Shown here: piece by piece, positions 48,716 to 56,567 of the stretch
Numbering within the stretch: position 1 is the first letter of the stretch
Layout: the number at the start of each line of letters is the position of its first letter
NCBI RefSeq assembly: GCF_900199455.1
Contig: NZ_FZQR01000001.1
Span: 310,001-374,000 of the forward strand
Source of the DNA: Mesorhizobium carmichaelinearum
GTDB lineage: Bacteria; Pseudomonadota; Alphaproteobacteria; Rhizobiales; Rhizobiaceae
Direction of reading: 5' to 3'
DNA: 64,000 nt
Position numbers and translations under genes: made by a program
The notes under the pieces: generated by a model
Database searches by the model: none
Seen by the model: the letters and a program-made list of their open reading frames with translations, nothing else
What the model was told of the DNA's origin: nothing

Positions 48716-49510
48716 CTAGTACCGGCCCACAAGGAGGCCCCCATCCACGACCAGCGTCTGGCCGGTCATGTATCTCGCGCCGCGTGATGCAAGGAATGTG
48801 ATCACGTCGGCGATTTCCTCGGGTTCGCCGATGCGCCCCATTGGAATGAAGGCGCCGGCGGCTTCGGCGCCTGCTGCGCCCAGCGAGTTTTCCTCCGACA
48901 GCAGCTGGGCGGTGCGGATGTAGCCAGGCGCCATGCCGTTGACGCGGATGCCGTCACGGGCGAGTTCCACGGCAAGACCGCGCACCAGGCCGACGACGCC
49001 GGCCTTGGCGGCGGAATAGTGCACATGCTCGTCCCAGCCGTAGGACGTCCCCATGATCGAGGAGAGCGCGACGATGGCACCGGATCTGCGTGCCTTCATT
49101 GCGGGGACCGCCGCACGCGCAACACGGAAAATGCCCTTCAGATCGATATCGAACGTCAGGTCCCACTTGTCGTCGTCAAGCGTTTCGAGCGGCGCCTTGT
49201 GGGCGATACCGGCATTGGCAACGACTACGTCTATCCGGCCCAGGCGCGCCTCCACATCGGCGACCAGCGCATCGACGGCCGACGTCGAACGCACGTCCAG
49301 CACATGGAAGTCAGCCGAACCGCCAGCCCTCCGGATGGCCTCGACCGTGCCGTTGCCCTCGCGCTCCAGCACATCGGTGACGACGACATGGTCGCCAAGT
49401 GCGGCGAAGGCCTTGGCTGTCGCGTGCCCGATGCCGATGCCGGCGCCGGTGATGAGAACAACACGGGAAGAGAGCAGCGCGTCAGTCATGATCGTCATGT
49501 CCTCGCTCAC
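48716..49510 (-). CDS. Short-chain dehydrogenase/reductase 1
   Basis: The 264-residue SDR has the NAD(P)-binding TGAGIGIG motif, VANAGIAHKAPL and the catalytic YSAAK (Tyr-x3-Lys). The C-terminal half includes GMAPGYIRT. ATG 49510 overlaps the stop of the preceding SDR gene by 4 bases; ATG codons at 49498 (MTIMTDALL) and 49489 (MTDALL) are alternatives. The presence of two tandem SDRs suggests successive or stereospecific alcohol/ketone steps in the pathway. Confidence 0.88.
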   Translation of the reverse strand: MSEDMTIMTDALLSSRVVLITGAGIGIGHATAKAFAALGDHVVVTDVLEREGNGTVEAIRRAGGSADFHVLDVRSTSAVDALVADVEARLGRIDVVVANAGIAHKAPLETLDDDKWDLTFDIDLKGIFRVARAAVPAMKARRSGAIVALSSIMGTSYGWDEHVHYSAAKAGVVGLVRGLAVELARDGIRVNGMAPGYIRTAQLLSEENSLGAAGAEAAGAFIPMGRIGEPEEIADVITFLASRGARYMTGQTLVVDGGLLVGRY

Positions 49511-50253
49511 AGCATCACGTCGCCGGAATTCGGACCGAGCGTCTGTCCGACAAACAGGCTGGCCTGCGGCGATGCGAGAAAGGCGACGGTTGCCGCCACC
49601 TCCTCAGGCTCGCCGAAACGGCCAAGCGGCAGCTCGGATGCCTTGCGGGTGCGCCATTCCTGCGACAGTTCCCGAACGAGCGGTGTGTTGATGGGTCCGG
49701 GTGCAACCGCATTGATGCGCACGCCACGGCTCGACACCTCTCGGGCCAGCGACTTGGTCATGCCGATGATCGCCGATTTGGCGGCCGCGTAATGCGAAAG
49801 CTCGATACCGCCGATCTGGCCAAGCTGTGACGCGACATTGATGACGGCGCCCTTGCCGGCCCTCAGCATCGCCGGCAGAACCATCTTCGTCATCAGGAAG
49901 GTTCCGCGGACATGCACCGCAAACATCCGGTCGAAATCCTCTATGTCGAGATTTTCAAACAGCGACTGATGCACGATGCCGGCATTGTTGATCAGCAGGT
50001 CGGTGTCGCCGAAGGCCGCGACGGCCGCCGCGTGGATGGCCTTTGCGTCTGCTTCGGATGAGACGTCGCCGGCGGCAGCGACAGCCTTTGCGCCAGAGGC
50101 GGCTATCTCCGAAACCACCGCTTGGGCGCGCCCGGGATCGAGGTCGTTGACCAGGACGGCGTAGCCATCGGCGGCGAGCCGGATGGCTATTGCCCTGCCG
50201 ATACCGGAACCGGCGCCGGTTACGATTGCGCTCGCTGTCTCGCCGGGCATCAT
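49507..50253 (-). CDS. Short-chain dehydrogenase/reductase 2
   Basis: The 248-residue SDR contains VTGAGSGIGRAIA, LINNAGIVHQSLF, the catalytic YAAAK and INAVAPGPINTPL. It shares the fold but is clearly divergent from its downstream neighbour, so it is not a recent duplicate. It overlaps both neighbours by four bases, indicating tight translational coupling inside the operon. Confidence 0.88.
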   Translation of the reverse strand: MMPGETASAIVTGAGSGIGRAIAIRLAADGYAVLVNDLDPGRAQAVVSEIAASGAKAVAAAGDVSSEADAKAIHAAAVAAFGDTDLLINNAGIVHQSLFENLDIEDFDRMFAVHVRGTFLMTKMVLPAMLRAGKGAVINVASQLGQIGGIELSHYAAAKSAIIGMTKSLAREVSSRGVRINAVAPGPINTPLVRELSQEWRTRKASELPLGRFGEPEEVAATVAFLASPQASLFVGQTLGPNSGDVML

Positions 50254-51095
50254 GCCTCCTCCTGGATGGCGACCCGGCGGGCGCGGCGGATCGACAGCAT
50301 CATCAGCGCCGCGTAGGTCCCGAGCAGTGCGAAGGAAAACAGCGTCGTCAGCACACCGAACGCAAAGACGTTCGGATGGACCTCCACTGAGAACGTTCCG
50401 TAGATTGCAAGCGGCAGCGTCAGGTCACGGCCCGACGCAAACAAGGTGCGCGAAAACTCGTCGTAGGACAGCGTGAAGGCGAACAGCATGGCTGAGAGAA
50501 CGCCAGGAAAGATCAGCGGAAACGTCACTTTGCGGAACGTTTTCATTGGCGACACGCCAAGCGACCAGGAGGCCTCCTCGACGTTCTGGTCGAAGCGGTT
50601 GAGGATTGCCAGCATCACCAGGAACGCAAAGGGATAGGTGTAGACGACGTGCAGCACGAAGGTCGTCCCCCACCAGTGCCGGTCAATACCCAATGCATTG
50701 GCGATCAGCGCCATGCCAAGCCCGACCAGCACACCGGGCACCATCATGCCGAGCACGATCAGGTAGAAAGCAAAACCGGAGCCGGCGAATTTCTTGCGGA
50801 ATGCCTGTGCCGAGGTGACACCAAGAACGGTCGAGACGATCATCGTCATCACTGCCAGGACGAGCGAGCGGACGAGCGCCTCCTCGATCGGCAGCGGCGC
50901 GATGCGCGTCGGCGGTGTCATGCCGAAAAGATGCTTGTACCAATAGGTCGACCACTCGATGATCGGAAATTGCGGACCGCCTTCCGGTCCTGTCTGGAAG
51001 GACAGGATCGCGAGAACCACCATCGGACCGTAAAGGAACACGAGGAACAATGTCGTGTAGATGCCAAGAGCCAGCTTCGTGCCGCTTGCCTGCAT
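50250..51095 (-). CDS. Polyamine-type ABC permease (PotC-like)
   Basis: The 281-residue permease has six predicted membrane segments (first near IYTTLFLVFLYGPMVVLAIL) and the cytoplasmic EAA loop EEASWSLGVSPMKTFRKVTF. ATG 51095 starts the conserved part and follows the PotB-like stop by two bases. Confidence 0.9.
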   Translation of the reverse strand: MQASGTKLALGIYTTLFLVFLYGPMVVLAILSFQTGPEGGPQFPIIEWSTYWYKHLFGMTPPTRIAPLPIEEALVRSLVLAVMTMIVSTVLGVTSAQAFRKKFAGSGFAFYLIVLGMMVPGVLVGLGMALIANALGIDRHWWGTTFVLHVVYTYPFAFLVMLAILNRFDQNVEEASWSLGVSPMKTFRKVTFPLIFPGVLSAMLFAFTLSYDEFSRTLFASGRDLTLPLAIYGTFSVEVHPNVFAFGVLTTLFSFALLGTYAALMMLSIRRARRVAIQEEA

Positions 51096-51097
51096 GA

Positions 51098-51997
51098 TCA
51101 GAGCTCCTTCCTGAGATCGACCACACGCAGCAGCGCAGCCACGACGATGCCCATCAGGATGGTCAGGATCACGCCCGCGACCGCCGCGAAGGCCCATTTC
51201 AGCGACCCGACCTGCGTCACGATGATGTTGCCCAGGAGATTGACCTTGCGGCCGGACAGGGCCGCGGACGTCGCGAATTCGCCAAGCACCATCACGGACA
51301 CGAAGATCGCGCCGACCACGACGCCTGGCATCGACAACGGCAGGATGATGGTACGGAAAATCCGCCAGAAGCCGGCACCGAGGTCCTGCGCGGCTTCAAT
51401 GACGCTTTGGTCGATGCGGCCCATCATGAAGGCGATCGGCCCGACCATGAACACGCAATAGATCTGCGTCATGCCGATAATGACCGACAGCTCGGAAAAC
51501 AGCAGCACCTCGATCGGCTTGTTGATGAGCCCGACACCCTGAAGAATGAGGTTGATTGCGCCCTCCTTGCCGAGCATCGGACGCCAGGCGAGAACGCGGA
51601 TCAGAAACGACGTCCAGAACGGAATGACGCAGAGCACCAAGAGCACCGTCTGCACGGTCTTGTTGCGCACGAACAGCCCGACAAAAAGAGCAGCCGGATA
51701 ACCGACGATCAGGGTTGCCGCCAGGACGATGAGCCAGATGCGAATTGTCGTCCAAAGCGCGCTGAGATAGGTGTCGCTGGAGAAAAACATCACCCAGCTC
51801 TTGATCGTCAGCGTCGGCGTGATCGCAAATGTGGTCTGCGTCCAGAACGAGACGTAAACCATCATCAGAATTGGCACGACGAGAAAAAGAACCATCCAGA
51901 TCACGCCAGGCGCAAGCAGCCAAAACGTCCTGTCGGGCATTTTCCTTGCGGGCCGGTCGGCGGACGCCGGTTCAGCCGTGGCGGCAGTCATCGCCAT
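51098..51997 (-). CDS. Polyamine-type ABC permease (PotB-like)
   Basis: The 299-residue permease starts with a soluble leader of about 25 residues, then hydrophobic segments (WLLAPGVIWMVLFLVVPILM and onward) and the EAA loop IEAAQDLGAGFWRIFRTIIL. It is next to the PotC-like gene and forms the membrane channel with it. Confidence 0.9.
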   Translation of the reverse strand: MAMTAATAEPASADRPARKMPDRTFWLLAPGVIWMVLFLVVPILMMVYVSFWTQTTFAITPTLTIKSWVMFFSSDTYLSALWTTIRIWLIVLAATLIVGYPAALFVGLFVRNKTVQTVLLVLCVIPFWTSFLIRVLAWRPMLGKEGAINLILQGVGLINKPIEVLLFSELSVIIGMTQIYCVFMVGPIAFMMGRIDQSVIEAAQDLGAGFWRIFRTIILPLSMPGVVVGAIFVSVMVLGEFATSAALSGRKVNLLGNIIVTQVGSLKWAFAAVAGVILTILMGIVVAALLRVVDLRKEL

Positions 51998-52044
51998 CGT
52001 TCACAATCTCCATTCCGCAGGCAAACACAGCGCCGAAGCGCGAT

Positions 52045-53121
52045 TCACGCATAGACAAGTGCATTCTGGCGTTTCCAAACGAGGGCGTAGCGGCCGTGCG
52101 GCACACAGGTCTGTGGCGCGGCCTGGCTGAGATGAGACTCGACCTCGATCACGCGCCCATCATCGAGCGAGAAAAAGGAATTGATGGCCGCGCCCGAATA
52201 CTCGTCGGCGATGAACGTGCCCTCGATGCGGACTTCCTCCGCTGTAACGGGGGCTGCAAGCGGCCTGACGGAGATTCGATCGTAACGGATGGCATAGGCT
52301 GGTTGACCGCGCACATCGGCCTTCTGACCCTGCAACGGAAACCTTCCCACCGGACTGACGAAATCATCCTTCGAGAGCTGTCCTTCGAAAAGATTGTAGC
52401 AATTGAGAAATCTTGCCACGGCCGCCGACCGCGGCCGGTTGTAGACGGTGTCGGCGTCGTCAGCCTGGGCGATGCGTCCACGATCCAGCACGAGTACGGT
52501 GTCACCCATTGCCAGTGCCTCGGTTTCGCTGCCGGTCACATGCAGAAACGTTACGCCGCAGCGCTCGCGGATCGCCCGCAGCTCGGCGCGCATGCGCGTG
52601 CGCAAATTGGCATCGAGCGCGCCAAGCGGCTCGTCCAGCAGGACCAGCGACGGTTCGGTTATCAATGTTCGGGCCAGCGCCACGCGTTGACGCTGGCCGC
52701 CTGAAATCTGTGCGACGCCTCGGTCTTCAAGACCGGTCAGACCGACGAGAGCGACGATATCCTTGACCTTGGCGCGAACGACGGCCGAATCCGTGATTGG
52801 ATTCAACTCCCGGTTCTCCAGGCCGAAAGCTATGTTACCTGCGACGGACAGGTGCGGGAACAGAGCGAAATTCTGGAACACGAAGCCGATGTTGCGGCGA
52901 TGCGGCGGAACCGCTTCGACGCGTTCGCCCTTGAAAAGGATGCTGCCGCCATCGGGAGCCTCGAAGCCGGCAATCACACGCAACAGGATCGTCTTGCCCG
53001 ATCCACTCGGACCGAGAAGCGAGATGTAGGCATTGTCGGGCAGCGAGATATCGATGCCGTCGAGCGCCCGCAGCGCGCCGTAAGCCTTTGTCACCTGAGA
53101 GAGCTGCAAAACTGCCGCCAC
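52045..53121 (-). CDS. Polyamine-type ABC importer ATPase (PotA-like) 2, first gene of operon
   Basis: The 358-residue ATPase (GTG 53121, AGGGAA just upstream) begins VAAVLQLSQVTKAYGALRAL. It carries Walker A GPSGSGKTI, signature ISGGQRQRVALARTL, Walker [12 protein letters not shown] and a TOBE-type C-terminus (after about 275). The frame is open for 51 further codons upstream, but these overlap regulatory palindromes and are not ATPase-like. It heads the 13-gene operon and faces the divergent GntR gene. Confidence 0.88.
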   Translation of the reverse strand: MAAVLQLSQVTKAYGALRALDGIDISLPDNAYISLLGPSGSGKTILLRVIAGFEAPDGGSILFKGERVEAVPPHRRNIGFVFQNFALFPHLSVAGNIAFGLENRELNPITDSAVVRAKVKDIVALVGLTGLEDRGVAQISGGQRQRVALARTLITEPSLVLLDEPLGALDANLRTRMRAELRAIRERCGVTFLHVTGSETEALAMGDTVLVLDRGRIAQADDADTVYNRPRSAAVARFLNCYNLFEGQLSKDDFVSPVGRFPLQGQKADVRGQPAYAIRYDRISVRPLAAPVTAEEVRIEGTFIADEYSGAAINSFFSLDDGRVIEVESHLSQAAPQTCVPHGRYALVWKRQNALVYA

Positions 53122-53176
53122 GATTTCCCTGCCGGTTTCTCGCAAGTAAACTGTCGCTAACGTCGCCGCGTGGTGA

Positions 53177-53194
53177 CGCGGAAACGTTTCCGCG
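53177..53194. promoter_or_regulatory. Perfect 18-bp palindrome, candidate operator
   Basis: CGCGGAAACGTTTCCGCG is fully self-complementary with a central CG, the shape of LacI-type operators. It lies 56 bases upstream of the first operon gene. No LacI gene is in the window, so the regulator, if any, is elsewhere or is the GntR protein. Confidence 0.45.
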
Positions 53195-53306
53195 AACGGG
53201 CAAGCCGATAGCGGTTGCGCGCATGATCTGCGCGCATTTGAAGCATTCGTTTCTTGTGGTTTGTGGTCATCCACCTCGGGATGCTTCTTCCGGCATCCGC
53301 TTCAAA

Positions 53307-53321
53307 ATTTATGACATAAAT
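53307..53321. promoter_or_regulatory. Perfect 15-bp inverted repeat, candidate GntR operator
   Basis: ATTTATG-A-CATAAAT is a perfect dyad in an AT-rich segment 186 bases before the ABC operon and 420 bases before gntR. Short AT-rich dyads between a GntR gene and its divergent target are typical operators. The link is positional. Confidence 0.45.
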
Positions 53322-53741
53322 GATTTTTGTATTCAATAGGCTTTTTAGCATTTCGCTACGTTGAAGCGTCGCAAATCAAAAAACGGCATGCGTTGACGCG
53401 CGCATCGAAATTTCACAAGCGCTTTTTGCCTGCCGAAATTGGCGCTAGGCTTGTAACGATGTAACAATCTATGCCCAGACAATACAGAACCACTGCCTGT
53501 TTGGAGCAAACAGAGCCTAAATTTGCGGCAGAAATCCCATGTCCAGCGTAGATTCGCTGGCCATCCTGACCTCGACGCAAGCGGCATGCCAACTGCGCCG
53601 GCGTCGAAAATCTCGATGTTACCAGTTCAACTTTTCAGATTTTGTATGCAAAAGTCATTATTTGCCGATGTAAAACAGGAGCAAAATAGCGTACAGACAG
53701 ACATCCAGTTTTCTTGCCCCCAACAGGATCCAAGACGGAGA

Positions 53742-54761
53742 ATGCCTCTCCCCATGACACGCAGCAATGCAGGCCAAACCACGCAGCGACGCTACGAAAT
53801 CGCCGAAGACGTGCTGCGCAATAACATCCGGGATGGGCTGCTTCCTGACGGGCTGGTTCTTCTCGAAGGACCGATCGCGGAAATCCTGCAGATCTCTCGG
53901 GCTCCCGTTCAGCGCGCGCTCCTGCGCCTCGAAGCCGAAGGCCTTGTCCATCGCTTCAAGGGCAGAGGTTTTCTTGTCGGCCCACAAGGTCGCGATATCG
54001 TGCCAAACCGCACCGACATAAAGTCGCTCGGCCTTGTCGTTCTGCAGCATGCCGATGAAGCGCTTCAGAGCCGATCTTCCTGGGAGCGCATCTACAACAC
54101 GGTCGAAGCCGACGTTGCCGGCTGTGTCGTGTTCGGCAAGTACCGGATCATCGAGATAGAAATCGCCAATCACTTCAATGTCAGTCGTACGGTGGTGCGA
54201 GACGTCCTCAGCCGCCTGCAGGAACGTGGCCTCGTGCGCAAGAACCAGAGTTCCCATTGGATGGCTGGCCCCCTCACCGCCCAGACGATCAAGGATCACT
54301 TTGCGCTCCGCCGCATGCTGGAGCCGTCGTCGCTGCTGGCGGGTGCGCCGCTCATCGACAGGGACAGACTGACAAAGCTTTTCAGCCAGCTTGTGACCCT
54401 TGAGGAACTGGATACCACCGATCACCTGAAGAACATCGAGGAGCTTCAAACGCGACTAATCGAAACATGCATCCTGACCACGGAGAACGAGCAACTGCGC
54501 GAGCTCATCCGCAACAACCTGCTTCCCGTCGGCGCGTCCGAGCGGCTGCTGCGCAAGCTCGGGCTTCCCGGTGATCCGACGGTCATCACCGAACTGCGCC
54601 TGATTGTGGAGCTTCTCATCCGCGGTGCGGTGACAGCAGCGGCCGCGATGCTGGAAACGCATCTCGACGCGGCGATGAAACGCATGATTGCCCAGATGAA
54701 AATCGTCGCGATCATTCCAGGCCCGAGTGTGACCGCCGCTTACCTGACGCGGGTCGAGTAG
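53742..54761 (+). CDS. GntR regulator with two winged-helix domains
   Basis: From ATG 53742 the protein has 339 residues (335 from ATG 53754). A first GntR winged helix (about 13-75: YEIAEDVLRNNIRDGLLPDG, ISRAPVQRALLRLEAEGLVH) is followed by a second (about 110-170: VEADVAGCVVFGKYRIIEIE, VSRTVVRDVLSRLQERGLV). An FCD-type effector domain (about 180-320: FALRRMLEPSSLLA) follows. Most FadR-type GntR proteins have only one winged helix. It is divergent from the amide/polyamine-type operon and is its likely regulator. Confidence 0.88.
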   Translation: MPLPMTRSNAGQTTQRRYEIAEDVLRNNIRDGLLPDGLVLLEGPIAEILQISRAPVQRALLRLEAEGLVHRFKGRGFLVGPQGRDIVPNRTDIKSLGLVVLQHADEALQSRSSWERIYNTVEADVAGCVVFGKYRIIEIEIANHFNVSRTVVRDVLSRLQERGLVRKNQSSHWMAGPLTAQTIKDHFALRRMLEPSSLLAGAPLIDRDRLTKLFSQLVTLEELDTTDHLKNIEELQTRLIETCILTTENEQLRELIRNNLLPVGASERLLRKLGLPGDPTVITELRLIVELLIRGAVTAAAAMLETHLDAAMKRMIAQMKIVAIIPGPSVTAAYLTRVE

Positions 54762-54766
54762 CCGGG

Positions 54767-54791
54767 TCAACCCAGCCCTCGCCTGGGTTGA
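54767..54791 (+). terminator. Stem-loop after gntR
   Basis: TCAACCCAG (54767-54775) pairs with CTGGGTTGA (54783-54791) over a 7-base loop, six bases past the gntR stop. No U-run follows, so it is a likely 3'-end structure of modest strength. The remaining ~245 bases up to the HlyD gene hold no supported gene. Confidence 0.5.
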
Positions 54792-55036
54792 AGATCGCAC
54801 CTTGAGGTGTAACAGCGCTTGCAGCGATACCCAGCTTGACTGACGCTATCGCGCGCGGGGACAGATGCCGTGCGTCACGAGGGGTTGCGCGGCGTTTTTG
54901 CGCGTCGAGCTGTCGGTCACATTCGCGATGCAATAGATTTCTATCAGCAGCTGGAGTTCCAAGTCATCGATCCACAAGGCAATGCGGTGACGCTGAACTA
55001 TGATGCAGCAGAGACTTCCCCTCACCGAGGCTGTAT

Positions 55037-56567
55037 CTACCGCTCCTTGAACGCCTCGCTGGAAATTTTAGCCAAAGGCGAGACCAGATAATCGATGATG
55101 CGGCGCTCGCCAGTGCGAATTTCGGCAACCACGCTCATGCCGGAGGCGAGCGGGATGTCGGTACCATCGACGGGAATGCTGTTCTGATCCAGTGCAATGG
55201 TGATGGGGAACACAAAGCTTGGGGCCGACCCGGGCGATACGCCGGCGGAAGCTGTGGCCTCATTGGCCGCTGCAACGGCATCGGCCAACTGCCGTTTGGC
55301 CTCCTGTTCTTCAATGGCTCCCGCCGCGATCCGGACGATATGACCGCGGACGGTGCCGAAGCGGGTAAACGGGAAGGCATCCACCTTGATGACAGCGCCC
55401 TGGCCAAGTTTCAGGAATCCGATGTCGGTGTTGGGAACCAGGGCCTCCACCTGGAGGCTAGGCTTCGTGGGGGCAATGGTCATGATCTGCTGGCCAGTGG
55501 TAAAGACTTGGCCGATTGTGGTGGCGGCGAGATCTTGAACGATGCCGTCGACTGGCGCGGCAAGCCTTGCGTGCGCCAAATGTGCTTCGGCTTTGTTGAC
55601 GGCCTGGGCCTCATCATCGCCGTGCTTCTCAGCGTCAGCCAGTTTGCCGGCATAATCGGCCAGGAATTGTTCGACCGCCTTGCGCTTGTCGCTGAAAGTT
55701 TGGTCGAGTTCCGCCTGTGTCTCAGCCAGTTGGCCTGTGTCGGAAGCCAGTTGCGATTGAGATTTCTCCAGCTCCGCTTGGGCATCATAAAGATTAATCT
55801 TGCTATCGACCTCCTTAGCCACGGACTCTTGGCGCATTGCCGCGGCCTGCGAAAGGGTTGCAATCAGGTCATTCTCATGGGCAATGCTCATATGCAGGCG
55901 CGTCAGGCTGGCTTGTTTCGCTATTGACTGCTTGTCGACACTTTCCAATTGTCGAGGCCAAAACCGCAAAATCGGCTTGAAGCACGGCCTGCTCACGTTG
56001 CCGTGTCTCCCATGGGATGAAGGCCGTCCACGCCACATCTGCGGAGGCCTGAATGATTGGAACCAAAGGTGCCATAGGCGCCGTTTGGGCTGAGCCAGCC
56101 TGCAACTTTCCCGCCAATGCCTGAATCTGCCCAATGGCGAAGCGCCTGCGGTCTATCTCTGCTTGAGCTGCGGAGAGTTCGCTTTGGGCTGCGTCCAGCT
56201 CGGCCCGGCTCTCAGCCGGGTCGAACTCCACGAGGAGATCGCCAGAACGAACATACGATCCAGTCTCCACATGGATGGAAGCAAGCTTGCCCGGATCGAT
56301 CGCTTCAATGACCTTGGCATGCCCCAAAGCCTCAATTTTGCCCGGGGCAACGGCATCTACATCGAGATGGCCGATGAAAGACCAGAGAATGGCTGCCGCC
56401 GCAAAGGCGCAGATAATCATCATGAATGCGGTTGACGCCGGCGGCGCTGGTGTCTCGAGAATCTCCAAAGCAGCCGGCAGGAACTGCAGGTCGCGCCCCC
56501 TGATTTGGCCTGACTGGTGCGCTTGGCCGGCCCTTTCCTTACCCGAAGATACCGGATCGTGCTTCAT
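55037..56567 (-). pseudogene. HlyD-family T1SS adaptor broken by one-base insertion
   Basis: Frame one runs from ATG 56567 (overlapping the exporter stop by 4 bases) and encodes the leader, a membrane segment (STAFMMIICAFAAAAILWSF) and the biotinyl-lipoyl half (IDPGKLASIHVETGSYVRSG). At 55945-55946 (CC on the plus strand) homology moves to the next frame. DFAVLASTI should continue as ESVDKQSIAKQ, and the coiled-coil and barrel part (DAFPFTRFGTVRGHIVRIA ... MSVVAEIRTGERRIIDYL) ends at 55037. Removing one base restores about 509 residues. It is either a real frameshift or a sequencing error. Confidence 0.85.

Larger units (their letters stand above)
53122..53741. promoter_or_regulatory. Divergent control region between operon and gntR
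   Basis: This 620-base gap holds two perfect palindromes (described separately), TGTAAC direct repeats at 53452 and 53460, and AT-rich patches at 53300-53350 and 53590-53700 that could hold promoters in both directions. TGCGCGCA occurs twice close together (about 53215-53235). No gene is supported here; the upstream extension of the GntR frame is unlike the family. Confidence 0.5.

Noticed and set aside
54870..55091. 73-codon plus frame with VIDPQGNAVTLNYD, slightly like a glyoxalase-fold end
   Set aside because: Too short, overlaps the end of the HlyD gene, and only one weak motif is present; at most a gene remnant.
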